DNA of 64,000 nucleotides from Russula earlei (Eukaryota; Basidiomycota; Agaricomycetes; Russulales; Russulaceae). Positions within the stretch are counted from its first letter, which is position 1. Each line of letters begins with the position of its first letter. This document shows positions 1 through 11,186 of this stretch, piece by piece. Under the pieces are notes generated by a model. The model was not told the origin of the DNA. It searched no databases and was given only the letters and a program-made list of their open reading frames with translations. The stretch spans positions 1 through 64,000 of the forward strand of contig JAGFNK010000209.1 of the NCBI GenBank assembly GCA_025769875.1, in the 5' to 3' direction. The position numbers were made by a program, and so were the translations under genes.

Positions 1-362
1 TCTTGCTCCTCTCTTGCTCTATCCTCATCCTCCTCTTCTGTGAAATTACCAGAAGATCAACTCTGTCTGCAGATTAGGTCATCCTTGACTTAACCTTGAG
101 ATGCTAAACCTTTGAACCAGCCCCTTAGAGCCAGTCTCCACTGAACCTCTAAACCAAGTCACAGGGACTTGGCCCCACTGAACCCTGAGCTAACGCTCTA
201 ATGGCCACAACACCGTAACATCCTCTCATGAAGAGATGAGTTACTGAGTCTTCTCCTAATTGGTATCCTGCTTCTTGTGCAAGAGTTTTGAATTTGAAGA
301 CATATTGATTGATTTCTTTACTCTGAAGATGAAGGTCCAAGATTTTTCTGCAGTGCATTGAG

Positions 363-367
363 CACAC
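363..367. repeat. Target-site duplication of solo LTR, left copy
   Basis: CACAC directly abuts the TGTTA end of the LTR. The matching copy is at 989-993. Confidence 0.8.
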
Positions 368-988
368 TGTTAAGGCTCCAAAGTGCCTTAAATAAGATCA
401 ATGGTTGCATCTATGAATGCGTCCTACCAATGCAGATATGCTTGAGTCAAGCATGCAATACTCATGGAGGGGAAGGAGTGTTAGATCCTTCTGGAGTATG
501 GCAACTAGATGAGAGGGGCTCTGCAGATGGGGTCGGAGTCAACTGTTTGGGATTGGCAAACTAAATCGAGCTTAGGGCTCAACTGCTACAGACTGGGGGC
601 TTTATATAGCCCTACAGGGATAAGGTTTGTGCTACTGTAGTACTGGTTGGTGCTATAGAAGCAAGAGGCGGCTCATAGAAGCGAGGTTGCTTCTATGTGA
701 ACAATCTCGGTGCTGGAAGCATTAAGTGCTTCCCTAGTAGCAATCTCGGTGTCATAAGTACTTTCCTAATCAAGGAAGCAATGTACGTGGCAGTACAGGA
801 ACATCTGGAACAGAAGCAATGCTATTCATTGCTTCATTACTACCTCTTCAGAATGACACGATCAATGCATTCCGAATGCAATATCAACGGACGTAAATGG
901 TCAAGATCTGACGCACGCATGATGCAACCAGTGCAGTCCATAGTTCAGGTGTTCTGGCATCTTCCGGACCCCAAACCACTTGGTAACA
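368..988 (-). mobile_element. Solo LTR (621 bp) nested in the gag remnant
   Basis: The segment begins TGTTAAGG and ends GGTAACA, so its ends are TGTTA/TAACA inverted repeats. It is flanked by identical 5-bp duplications CACAC (363-367 and 989-993), as expected for LTR integration. On the minus strand it carries a TATA box (GGGCTATATAAAG, about 600-612), placing the promoter in minus orientation. Removing it rejoins Gag-like sequence on both sides. No internal region remains, so it is a solo LTR left by recombination or a non-coding insertion. Confidence 0.8.
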
Positions 989-993
989 CACAC
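989..993. repeat. Target-site duplication of solo LTR, right copy
   Basis: CACAC directly follows the TAACA end of the LTR and matches 363-367. Confidence 0.8.
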
Positions 994-1843
994 CCTGTAT
1001 CTTGGTATTGTTGTTGGAACTTGTAGAGAAAATGTTCCCACACAGCAGGAATGTTGTCTTGTGGGCTGAGTGTGTCAACCCATGCACCTACACTTCATGC
1101 CCAATTGTCTGTCTCTGGTCCTTGCATAAGGGTTAAGGCCAGGGCAACTTGCCAGATAGGCAAATTCATACCAGCTACCATTTGATTTGTGTAAAGGTAG
1201 TCAGTTAATTGTCAGATGAATAGATCAGCTTTGGTCTGGTCTCCTTTAAAGGGGATTGGTAGACCTCCCAAGGTCTTGACATCACCAGCTGGTGCCTGAG
1301 GCACCAGGTTCTGAGGGAGGTTAGCATTTGGACCATAGCCTCCAGGTCCTCCTGGTCCTCCAGGTACTGTAGGACATCCTCCACTTCATTGCAGAGCATT
1401 TCTAAGAGCTTGATATGTGTTGTTTGGCATGGTAGTGTTTGCTCTGCCAACTGTGGTTGGTGTGACAGTGGTGGTGGGGCTAGGAGGACCTCCTCCTCCT
1501 CCAATACAGGATGTTCCAAGTCCAAATAGCAGCTGTACTTGGGTAGTGGTGGCAGTGGTCATGACTGTCACCATGGTGTTTGTTCTTTGATAGGGAAGCA
1601 CTGATATGGGTAAGTTATGGGTGAGGGTGTCACCATCATTTGACTTGGTGACATTTGGTCTGAGTGTGTTGGGGATAGGCATGTTTCATATGTGTTGTTC
1701 AGTACTGGTTTCCTCTTTAATAGTTTTGACACTAGTAGACTCTGAATGTTTATTGTTGGTTGGTTCTCCAGTTTGAGATTGTTTGGGGTAACTGTTATAC
1801 TGTTCAAGGTCCTCTCATTTTTCTCCAAGGTATCTTTGGCCAT

Positions 1844-2195
1844 TTTTGTCTACAAAGATTTTGTACCAGGCTCCTGCTCCAAAGTATAGCAGTGTAGTAA
1901 GGTCATCAAAGACTTGTCCTCCTAATGGATGAGCAATGAAATAGCCAAGTTCTTGATGATTCTTTTTGGGTCCAACCCAATATGTTCAGCTGTTGAATGG
2001 GACTGTGGTCCTATTCTGTTCTGGCAGGTAAATCTGTTACCTGCTTGTTAAAGCCATGATGAAACAAAGTCAAATCTAATGTCACTGCCAGATGACCAAG
2101 GTGACAAGCAATAAATCTATTGAGTGTTTGATGGAAGAGTAACTGATAGTCAGGCAGTTATGAGAAGAGAGAAAGCTCAATTGACTAGTAAACCA
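1844..2195 (-). other. 5' region or LTR-like flank of the gypsy element
   Basis: This lies upstream (minus strand) of the gag start and has no intact gene. A minus-strand segment near 1845-2000 still reads as Gag-leader-like sequence with stops. The bases next to the MULE (2160-2195) resemble LTR R/U5 sequence, and the TATA-bearing sequence across the MULE (5071-5130) could be the rest of that LTR. This is inference from layout only. Confidence 0.35.
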
Positions 2196-2204
2196 GACAA
2201 GAGA
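2196..2204. repeat. MULE 9-bp target-site duplication, left
   Basis: GACAAGAGA, identical to 5062-5070. Confidence 0.85.
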
Positions 2205-2286
2205 AGTCTTTGACATTTCGCGGCGTGTTGAATTACCATAAAAGGCGATTGTGTCGGCAAGAGAGTCGGGACTTCAATCACGCGTT
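2205..2286 (+). repeat. MULE left terminal inverted repeat
   Basis: Pairs with the reverse complement of 4980-5061. The conserved block covers TTTCGCGG, TTACCATAAAAGGCGATT and GGCAAGAGA. A related block occurs alone near 62264-62306. Confidence 0.88.
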
Positions 2287-2367
2287 AACGGATGTAATTT
2301 AGTTATATAAGTGGGTTAATAATAAGATAACTCCTTACCATTTTCCCCCTACCAAAAAAAAAAAGAA

Positions 2368-4910
2368 ATGCAATCTCGTTTCCGATTGATTGGCGCGCCA
2401 TCCGCATCATCCGCCCATTCCGGCCCGAGCACCCCTTTTGCGACACAATGTTTCCAGATCACTGCCAATTCTGGAAAGAGGGGAGGACTCAATTATGACC
2501 GGGAGCACGGCGGATACCCCATGGAATGGCCGACAGCAGCCGATTTCGACGCGTGGCGCCGGCAAGAAGAATTGGCTCACTCAATTGAATTGATTCCATC
2601 GAGCACCAAGCATGGGCAGGGATGGACAAAGAAGGTTTTCGTCTGCTCCCGCCAACTATCCGGGGGAGCTTCGAGTTATGTAAAGAAGCACCCCGATCGC
2701 ACACGGAGATCCGAGATCAAGAAGACGGGTTGCCGTTGCCGAATAGTCATCAAGTCTTACGCGGACGCGCCTACCATTCTTGGACAATATGCAAGCGAGC
2801 ATTCCCATGAAATCGGAATTGCTAATCTCGCTTACACACGAATGTCACGCGTAGCGCGTGATAAAATTAAATTCATGCTGTCAAAGAAGGTTGATCCACA
2901 GGAAATAGTAAGTGCCTGTATTGAATTTATTTTATTTTTATTCGCTAACTTAATAATGGAAAGGTACGCGATATTCAGGATTCATCGCCCGATGGCAGCC
3001 GAGACCGATTCATCTCGCTCCGGGATGTAAGCCGCATGGCCCGGGAAATGGAAGATGAGATTATCAGGCTGCATCCAGAGGATGCTATCTCCACCAGGCT
3101 CTGGTTGGACAGGTTTACAGATGAAAAAACAAATGTTTTTTACAAAGACAGGGTGCACAGTGCCCCATCTCAATCAAATCTGCAGGAGGATGTATATGTA
3201 TTATGCATCCAGACCCCTTTCCAAATGGAGGCATTCCGCCACCTCGGGAACGGCTTCATCGGTATCGATGCAACTCATAATATTACTCAATATCCGGACT
3301 TCTTATTATTTACCATGATCGCACGCGATCACTGGGGACATGGTGCGTAATATTTACTAAATGTCAATTTAGCGCGCTTACCCTTTCCGGATAGGTGTGC
3401 CTGTTGCCTGGATGCTGGCATCCAATGGAACAAAGGACACAATATCCTTTTTTGTCCATTGGGTCAGGGATGCCAGTCCGGCTGTCCGGCCGTCTATTAT
3501 TATGACAGATCGTGATGCCGCGCAGATTGCCGCCCTCAAGATCGCCTATCCGGGAAGTCGGATATGGCTTTGCAAGTGGCACGTGTTGCGCGCGATGCGA
3601 TCACACTTCCATGCTAACAATTTTCCTGATCTGTGGGATAAGATCAAGAGATGGGTACATACAGATGATCAGGCCGACTTTCTACAAATCTGGGAGGAGA
3701 TCTCCACTGATCCTCAGGTTCCAGAAACTTTTGTGAACTATCTTGGGTCCCAATGGATGCCTGTGGTGCATATGTGGTCCATGGTTTACCGGAAAAATCG
3801 ACATATCTTTGAGGAAGGGGACACCAACATGTTGATCGAAGCGTATGTGATCCTCCCGATCTAAAGATAAGATGACTCAATCTTTTTAGATATCATCATG
3901 TCCTCAAATCACATTGGCTCGACGGCAAGCGCAATCGGCGGATCGATCGAATATTATTTGTTCTAGTGCGTCGCATGGTGCCGTATTACCAAAACAGGCA
4001 CGAACGGCAGAACGTCGGGCTCGATGGTCGGGACCTGGCGGCTGACAGGCGTCATGTAATTTTCACCCGTGCCGAGAGCATCTCACAAGATTCGATCTTG
4101 CAATTCGATGAGATCTGCTTTCACGTCGCTTCACAGTCCCGTTCCGGCGCATTTTACTCAATCGATCTGATGAAGTCGACTTGTGATTGCACAGATTATC
4201 CCCGGATTAGATTCTGCAAACACATTGCAGCAATCTACATCCACTTTCCCTACCTCTGTCCTGAGGGGAGCACACAAAAGGAAAGTGCAAATAAATCACC
4301 TGACCCCCCATCCCCATCATCTTCTTCATCCACACCAAGGGAGAGCCTAGTATCTCTCTCACAGGAGATCATATCATTATCGCGCGATCTCACATCTAGG
4401 CTTGAAAACGCTAATCAAACAGCGGAGATCGTTGAGGCCACGCGGGCCGCCAAATACAGTTTGGCAGCCGCAATCAATTTAATTCAAGGCTCCAAGGTCT
4501 TACCTGATAAGGAAGTGATCGCGCCCAATCAGAAAACATGGACGGAGACAGCCGAGCGTATGGGTGTCAAACTCAAACGGGGCCCAAAACAACGGACCAG
4601 TCTCCCCGACGCGCGGGGATTGACAGCGCGAAGCATCGGCGTCGCTAAGGGAAAGCGCCGCCGTGTTCACGATGATCCGTACGCCGGGGGCGAACGGTCG
4701 GGCAAGCGCGCCAAGCCCGATGCAACATCTGCCGCCGCGAATGCGCGCACGCGTGCCCTCGGGGAACCGTCGTCCCTCCCTCGGAACCCCCCTCCCTCCG
4801 ATGCCGCCGCCTCCCTTGCACCAGGTCCCTTCGGACTCGCACCGCTGCCTCTAACGGCCTCAACTGTTGCTGTTCCTTACAATACAAAATCTTTTTTTGT
4901 ATCAATTTAA
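2368..4910 (+). CDS. MULE transposase
   Basis: Exons 2368-2907, 2964-3342, 3395-3842 and 3890-4910 join in phase to 795 aa with canonical GT-AG introns of 47-56 nt. The order is as in MULE transposases. An N-terminal zinc-binding segment (CRCRIVIK then SEHSHEIG, WRKY/GCM1-like) comes first. The DDE domain follows: first Asp in GIDATHN (~281), second Asp in IIMTDRD (~342), a CKWHVLRAM motif, and Glu in LIEAYHH (~454). A SWIM zinc finger (CDCTDYPRIRFCKH, ~554) comes next. The C-terminal ~200 residues are Ser/Pro-rich with a basic stretch (KGKRRR) that may be a nuclear signal. It would cut and paste the element by binding its terminal repeats. No stop or frameshift was seen. Confidence 0.88.
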
Positions 4911-4979
4911 TTTATTTGTCTAATAGCTAATAAATAAGTCATTAAATATGTAATTGAGAAAATGATTTGGTGACATTTA

Positions 4980-5061
4980 AATGCATAATTGATGTACCGA
5001 TTCTCTTGCCAACAAAATCGCCTTTTATGGTAACTCAACCCACCGCGAAAAGAACGCAACT
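4980..5061 (-). repeat. MULE right terminal inverted repeat
   Basis: The reverse complement aligns without gaps to 2205-2286, with roughly 18 mismatches in 82 positions. The outermost bases AGT are shared by both ends. Confidence 0.88.
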
Positions 5062-5070
5062 GACAAGAGA
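5062..5070. repeat. MULE 9-bp target-site duplication, right
   Basis: GACAAGAGA, identical to 2196-2204. Confidence 0.85.
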
Positions 5071-5585
5071 TTCAACTTGACCTCCTAGTGAGGCCTTCAT
5101 ATGGTTTATATATCTGTAAAGAGATGGGACCTTGTAGTACATTCAAGGACTAGAAGCTGTGAGAATCATAGGGGAGCTTGGGGGATCATCAAGACATAGG
5201 AGGAAAAGACAAGTGGCTTCGATGCATGAGGATTTGAGAATTTACTATTCTCGGCCTTTGCCTTTGCACCCATTTGGGCATGCAGTATCAAGGAGTACAG
5301 GAACAAAATTCTGTCATGCTCAGGAAATTACTGCCTTGGATGTAGTATAACACTCTTTGAAATCATTGTACCTTTTGTCAACAATTTCAAAGCAATTCCT
5401 AGGGTCAGTCCATGCTGTAACATCGGTCATGTGAGGCCCCTTGCTGAATATACACAGGTGGTTTGAGAGTTGGAGATTCAGATTACGTTGGCGAAATTGC
5501 GCCATCGTTGCAAACAAGTTCCCAGCAGTTGGGCATTTGGAGGTCTGTCAAGTCCTCTCGTTTCCCCATTAGATGCGAAGCGGTT
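5071..5585. other. Interval between MULE and sqr
   Basis: No convincing gene. It holds a TATA-like run (TTTATATATC, ~5104-5113) and a short minus-strand open stretch (5320-5517) that may be leftover LTR or retroelement sequence continuing the 1-2195 element. The last ~120 bases act as the sqr 5' region. Confidence 0.4.
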
Positions 5586-7486
5586 ATGCTCCGGATACAG
5601 AGAACTTCTGGTATCCTGCGGCGCTACGCCGTCGATCGTGTAAAATGGGCCAGCAGTGATGCGCCGTCATCCAAGGACACATTCAAGATCCTTGTCATAG
5701 GTGGAGGTTCGTCCTACGACAGGACCACCTGATCGCATCCGATCTTCTTTCTCTTCTCCTCCTCTTGCCTGCCTCCCGTTTCCAACTAAAGCCACACGCT
5801 AACAGGTTCCGGCGGACTTAGCGTCGCCCAGCAGCTGTATAACCGTTTCGAGTCCGCGGGCAAGGCTCTGAAAGCCGGAGACATCGCGATCGTGGATGCC
5901 GCCGAATATCACGATTACCAGGTATGCGTACACCATCCGATAGTCGTACCTCCAACTCTCACCCAAAATACAACCCGCCTTTCCGTTGGCACAGCCTGGA
6001 TGGTGAGTCCCCGTTCCGTCTTGCTTGCTCTCCGAGCCGTGAACCGAGTCCTAAGTCCTAAAATAATGACAACAGGACCCTGGTTGGCGCTGGCCTAAAG
6101 CAAAAGTCGGCTCTTCGCCGGCCGCTTACGGGCCTTATCCCACCGCACATCACGCACATCCCCGAGAATGTCGCGTCCTTCGACCCGGTGCGCAATGCCA
6201 TTCGCACAGATTCAGGCCGCTCGCTCGTGTACGACGCGCTCGTCGTCGCGGTAGGGCTGCAAGTGAACTATGGCGCGATCGAGGGCCTTCCAAAGGCGCT
6301 CGCGGATCCGTCCAGCGGCGTGTCGAGTATTTATTCGTACCAGACGTGCGACAAGGTCTGGGAGGATATCGATGCGCTTCGGGCGGGACGCGCGATTTTC
6401 ACGCAGCCTCAGGGCATTATCAAGTGCGCGGGGGGTCAGTATAGTGCCCTGCTGCTCACCTCAGATCCTGCTCACCTCTCGCCTTTTCCCACGTCCTTCA
6501 ATGCATTTGCAGCACCGCAAAAGATCATGTGGATGGCTTGGGACAGATATCGCAAGACCGGGCGCCGGGATCAGATTAAAATCGATTTTTTCACGGGTAT
6601 GCCGACAATGTTTAGTGTGAAGAAGTATTCCGATGCGTTGGAGGCCATGCGCGTTGATCGCGGCGTTGGCGGATACTTTGGACGCAACCTCGTGTCTATC
6701 GATGCTGCCAACCGCGAAGCTGTGTTCAAAAGCGTCGCTGATGCGACCGAGAGCAAAGAAATTTACACAACTCTGCATGTCACGCCACCGATGGGCCCTC
6801 TCAATGTCCTCAAAGGGTCCCCGATTGTGGACGCAGCTGGATGGGTCGAAGTAGACAAGGGCACGCTGCAACATGTAAAACCTGAATATAGGAACATATT
6901 TTCGCTCGGGGACGCATCGTCGCTCCCCACGAGCAAGACCGCTGCGGCCATTACAAAACAAGCTCCTGTGCTTGCGGAAAACTTGTTCCAATTGCTCGAC
7001 AGTGGCAAGATCGGGTCCGCTGTGTACGATGGATACACAAGCTGCCCTGTGTGTCCCTTTATCGCCCAATGGTTTTGACGTGAAACTGAGGCTGAATGTG
7101 GAACAGCTCCTGACAGGCTATGGCGAGCTTATGCTGGCAGAATTCAAGTATGGGCTTGTGCCCGCGGAGTCCTTTGCGAGGACTGTCGGGGATCAGGCGA
7201 TCCCGAGACGGTAAGTGCTCTTAAATTCTATTGATGGCCGCGGGATGTTGATCCGCAGCATCTGTCACATAGGGTGTTCTATCATTTGAAGAAGGTAATG
7301 CGGCATGCGATGTCACGGTGTATAAGCGCGTTCATATATTTCATTGCAGGATCTTTTCCCCTGGGCGTATTTCAACTATTATGTGAGGCTACTATTGCTC
7401 ACTGTTGCCCGACCAAACTGACAAAGTCGCAGGTGAAAGGAAAATGGTATGGCCCATCCGGGTTAGCCCGGCCCGAGTTTGTGTAA
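5586..7486 (+). CDS. hmt2: Sulfide:quinone oxidoreductase, mitochondrial
   Basis: Oxidises sulfide and passes electrons to ubiquinone at the inner mitochondrial membrane (SQOR/Hmt2 family). Exons 5586-5706, 5806-5921, 5995-6002, 6076-6434, 6513-7048, 7107-7210, 7273-7294, 7350-7382 and 7433-7486 give 450 aa, close to family length. Visible features: a basic presequence (MLRIQRTSGILRRY); a dinucleotide-binding motif ILVIGGGSGG; PGWTLVGAGL, completed by an 8-nt third exon; two family cysteines in IIKCAGAPQK (~199) and YTSCP (~379); and the FAD-binding C-terminal region with SLGDASSLPTSKTAAA. The 78-nt intron at 6435-6512 is a multiple of three. The start was chosen for the presequence; the frame stays open further upstream. 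Only 109 bp separates it from the next start codon. Confidence 0.9.
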
Positions 7487-7498
7487 AAATAAATAGAA

Positions 7499-7542
7499 CA
7501 CGTGCTATTGTAGAACACGTGTAGCGTGACATGTAGCGTGAC
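7499..7542. promoter_or_regulatory. Paired CACGTG boxes and direct repeats upstream of HEH1
   Basis: Two palindromic CACGTG hexamers (7499-7504, 7516-7521) sit in a repeated GAACACGTG context. They are followed by two copies of GTAGCGTGAC (7521-7530, 7533-7542). This is the only intergenic space between sqr and the next gene. CACGTG is the classical bHLH target, so a regulatory role is likely but inferred. Confidence 0.5.
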
Positions 7543-7595
7543 CGTTTAATGTCATGACGCGCCGCGGTTGTCGTTGACTCTCATTCCAAGTCGTC

Positions 7596-10393
7596 ATGTC
7601 GCGCTCAATGACTGCGGCCCAGGTCATTGCCCTTGGCGAATATCTCGACCCCGACTTTGATCCTACAACCCTCACCGTCAATCAGTTATTGGGCGTCTTT
7701 GGGTTCCACAATATCAGATATCCAACGCCCTACACAAAACCGAAGTTGGTACAACTCTTCAACGATGAGATCAAGCCCAAGATGAAGCAATTTAAAAAGG
7801 ATAAACATAAGAAAGAGACCAGCTTAGCTAGCGATAACGGAATTAAAGATGGTATTACTGGCCACTTCCTCAATGAGGATAGTAACAAGGTGTGTGCTTC
7901 TTGCCTCGTTGCCTGCATGCTAGTAGACTCGTGTCGCACCCAGTCCCTACGCCGCTCCTCCCGCCGCGGTTCTCGCGCACCCTCGAGTGAAGCTGAACCT
8001 CAAGCAGAGGCAGTAAGTCGCGTCTATGTCGCGCGTTGTGGTCGTGTACTCATTCCGATCCCTAGCCTAAGCGCCGGAGGTCTGCCCAGCCTGCTCTTGG
8101 CGCTCTCGCAACACGTCCCAGCCAGCCGGTCCAGCCAGTTCTCGTAGAAGAGAGCGAGCCTGAAGACGACATCCCCCCCCGTAAAACCCTTCGAGCAAAG
8201 AAGAGCGTGCGTCGTCTTGCCCATCATTTTCACAAGTTGTCCACGTAACCTTTTATTCAGACTGAAGACGCTGCCTCGCATACCCGTCGATCCTCAAATG
8301 TGCGTCAGGTCTTTTCGCACGATCGTCAGCTCGATGTACTCACGATTCTGGCAGTTTGCTGAGGACAGTGGATGGGAAGATAACAACGTTTTTCAATCCG
8401 CCGCAGAATCATCTTCTCCTGCACGTCCGCCTCCAAAACCGCGGACTCGCAAAGCCACGGCACCCAAAGCCTCCACAACTACCCGTAAATCCTCTCGCAA
8501 GGCCACCTCTGCCCCTCCTGAATATCTCCCTACCATCACCTCCCGAAATCGAAACGCAGAAAGTCAAACAGAAGACACCTATTGATCCTGCTCTTTCGCC
8601 GCCTCGATCTAATTTCGCGCCGCATTTATCACCCGATGCCATCAGAGAGAACGATAACATTGTGCAGCGCTCACCCTTCAAGTTCATCACATCGCCATTC
8701 AAGCCGTTTTCTCCATTGCGTGTTGTGGAGACCGGGCGAACGATAGAAGGGGCCCAAGAAGATGACGTAGGTGAAGAAATCTTGAAACAGATCGTAGAAG
8801 AGGAAGCTAGCGCCGCGGATGCCGAGCATGCGGTAGAGGACGCATCAGAGACGGACGAACTTGACGAATTGGATGAGTCCGAAGATGGGAAGCAGGATCT
8901 CGCTATTTCTCACAGCTCCGTTGACGATCCTGTCGCGCGCACATCCTCTCGTCCTGGCGCTAGCCGTCTCTTCCGCTTCTTCGTTGTCATTGCGTTACTT
9001 TTGGTCTACTCAATTGTGGGCCCCTACAAAGCTCAGTCTGCTGCGCTGGGCTATTGCGACCCCGATAGCAAGACAAATGATATCCTTGAAAGGCTACGTA
9101 CGAGGACCGCCGCTATCGAGGCTTGCAACAGAGAAAACCGCACTTTTTTGTACCTCCCTACCCCTGGGCTTGAGGAGGAACCATGTCCTGCGCCACCAAT
9201 ACTACCGTTCACCCCTGACGAGTGCACTCCTTGTCCCGAGCATGCGGCATGCACCTTTGATAGCGTGTCGTGCGAGCACGGTTTCCTCCTGCGCCCGCAC
9301 CCTCTACTGGCATTCATCTCCTTGCCATCATCCAATACTTTGTCGCCTGACTCAAAAATTTCTCCGTTAGCCAATGCCGTTCTAAAGTTCATAGCAGCAA
9401 CAGTCGATGGTATGCCTGGCTTTGGACCAGTCGCGCTTCCTCCACGATGTGTCGAAGACCCCAAACGAAAGCGGCATATTGGTGTATTGGGTAAAGCAAT
9501 CGAGGCCGTTCTGGGGCTTGAACGAGGGAAGCGCTTGTGCGCTGGCAAGGTACCACATGTTCTAGATACGGAAGGTGGAGAGGCAAAGAGGTGGGGGATG
9601 CATCTTGATGCACTGCGAGAAGCAATGAAAGCAAAGACCGCGGTGAGTTGTCCCCGCCACTCGTGGTTACCAGAGATTTATCTCCGTTCTAGCCTCAGTT
9701 GCAAAGTACTTTCGAGGACACATTCGGTGAAGCCATCCAGCAACTGGTCACATGGGGTGGTGTTATTACTGGTGAAGGCCCTACGTAAGCTATCCCTTGT
9801 CTCACATTGGTACACTACTTAAGGTTAACGACCACAGGGGTGCGAGATACATTGCGCACAAGACGCCTAACCTTGATTGGACTTGCTCATTCACGGTCAA
9901 GAGCCGAGAGACATGGACAGAATGGAGAACGACAGTTCTGGGTTCGTGCTTTCCCCAATTTATCACCCTCCCCTGCTTGATGTCTTTGCGTACAGGCACC
10001 GTTATCTCTGTGCTCGGCATGTACGTGCTAAGCCGGCGGCGCGCGCGGAGCCGCGTTGAGGACAAGCGCGTGGCAGAGCTAGTGCAGCTCGCGCTCGCGA
10101 TTTTGCGCAATCAGGAGATCGCGCATCACACGGACCCAGTAACAGCGCCCGCGCCCTACCTCTCCTCGGTGCAGCTGCGCGATCTTGTTCTGCAGGAAGA
10201 GCATTCGGTGGCGGCACGTGCACGACTGTGGGCCCGTGTTGAGCGGATCGTTGAGGGCAATGCGAACGTGCGCGCCAACCTTGAGGAGGTCCCCGGTGGT
10301 GACGAGCTGCGTGTCTGGCGCTGGGTCGGTGGCTCAGGACGGCGCAAGGCGGTGGAATACGATAGTGCCGCTGGCCAGCGCGTCGTCGCGTGA
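7596..10393 (+). CDS. SRC1: Src1/Heh1-type inner nuclear membrane protein (HeH + MSC domains)
   Basis: Fungal LEM-like protein of the inner nuclear membrane, a family that tethers chromatin and recruits ESCRT factors to nuclear pores. Exons 7596-7889, 7944-8012, 8066-8206, 8261-8299, 8355-8484, 8564-9642, 9699-9784, 9838-9941 and 9996-10393 give about 779 aa. An N-terminal HeH fold (LTVNQLLGVFGFHNI, residues ~28-63) is followed by a long basic/acidic low-complexity region. The first membrane span is FFVVIALLLVYSIVG (~361-380). The Man1-Src1 C-terminal domain has its cysteine cluster (DECTPCPEHAACTF). The second span is VISVLGMYVL (~650), followed by a charged tail. The junction 8484/8564 is the least certain: a frame change there needs an intron and that pair fits the phase. 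Introns 7890-7943 and 9942-9995 are both 54 nt, a multiple of three. Confidence 0.82.
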
Positions 10394-10812
10394 GCCTACC
10401 TTTTACCCATGTTCCACCCTCTCGTCTATTTGGTTTAAGTTATCATACGTCTCTATGTCTTGGTTACCTTTTGCTCTTCTTTTTCTTTCTCTCTTTCGTT
10501 ATATGATCGTGTAGGAATAACGTACTGAGCCAAGTTACTTGGTTTTCGTCCTTCCCCCTTCTACCCGTATTACTGTACCAGGTCTGTTGGAGAGGGTTCT
10601 TTACTAGGCCTGTATGACCCATGATGATCTATATTACGTCCTGTTGTGTCGTGTTCGTACTGTGTACGTCTCGTGCTATTGCTGTTTGCTCTTCTCGCAC
10701 TCTCCAGCTTGTCTCGGTTCTCCCTTCGTAAGCTCGATCACATCACTCCGCCGCTGTACAGTAACGAGCAAGGGTCAATAGCCAGGCACCCAGTGCCGTA
10801 AACTTGCCCTTG

Positions 10813-10843
10813 CGCCCTCGCCCTCGCCCTCGCCCTCGCCCTC
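10813..10843 (+). repeat. GCCCTC hexamer microsatellite
   Basis: About five tandem copies of GCCCTC in the intergenic interval. The copies are uninterrupted, which suggests recent slippage. Confidence 0.8.
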
Positions 10844-11140
10844 ACACGTACACAGAGTTTCCAACTCCCGGACCGAACGACAGATAATCACATCAATCAA
10901 TAATCACAAGTGAGAGTGAGGGAAGTTTTAGGTTTTGTTGAGTAATCGCGCAGCGACTTTCCCTAATTTGAGAGGAAAAGGTCATCATCGGGAGCGTCGG
11001 GCCGACTCGGGACCTCTGACTACCGGACACTGACCACTAAACTTTTTTTTTTTCTGCTTACAGCTCACCAGCAAAAAAAAAAAAAACTTATGTGCTGTGT
11101 AATTGCACAGCACAGGATAGATGCGTCAGCCCCAATCAAC

Positions 11141-11186
11141 GTGTGTGTGTGTATGTGTGTGTGTGGGGGGTTTTTTTTTTTTTTTT
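11141..11186 (+). repeat. TG-repeat followed by poly-T tract
   Basis: An alternating TG run passes into a G-run and then a long T-run. Low-complexity DNA with no coding signal. Confidence 0.75.

Larger units (their letters stand above)
1..1843 (-). pseudogene. Ty3/gypsy retrotransposon gag remnant, disrupted
   Basis: Minus-strand reading gives pieces of a basidiomycete gypsy Gag in three frames. An N-terminal piece lies at 1568-1843, an acidic Pro-rich piece at 1205-1682, and a Gag-core piece at 149-367 with the motif KFKTLAQEAGYQLGEDSVTH. Between them a translated stretch near 1100-1260 resembles the usual Gag motif FKGDQTKADLF but ends in stop codons. The frame is broken several times and a separate LTR is inserted at 368-988, so this copy cannot make Gag. 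Protease, reverse transcriptase and integrase would lie beyond the window start. Family assignment rests on remembered Gag motifs, not on a search. Confidence 0.7.
2205..5061 (+). mobile_element. Complete Mutator-like (MULE) DNA transposon
   Basis: The 2857-bp unit is bounded by ~82-bp imperfect terminal inverted repeats (2205-2286 and 4980-5061, about three quarters identical, with an identical core TTACCATAAAAGGCGATT). It is flanked by identical 9-bp direct repeats GACAAGAGA (2196-2204 and 5062-5070). A 9-bp duplication is typical of the Mutator superfamily. It encodes one apparently intact spliced transposase on the plus strand. Having both ends, the duplication and an open transposase makes it a candidate autonomous, fairly recent insertion. 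Confidence 0.9.
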
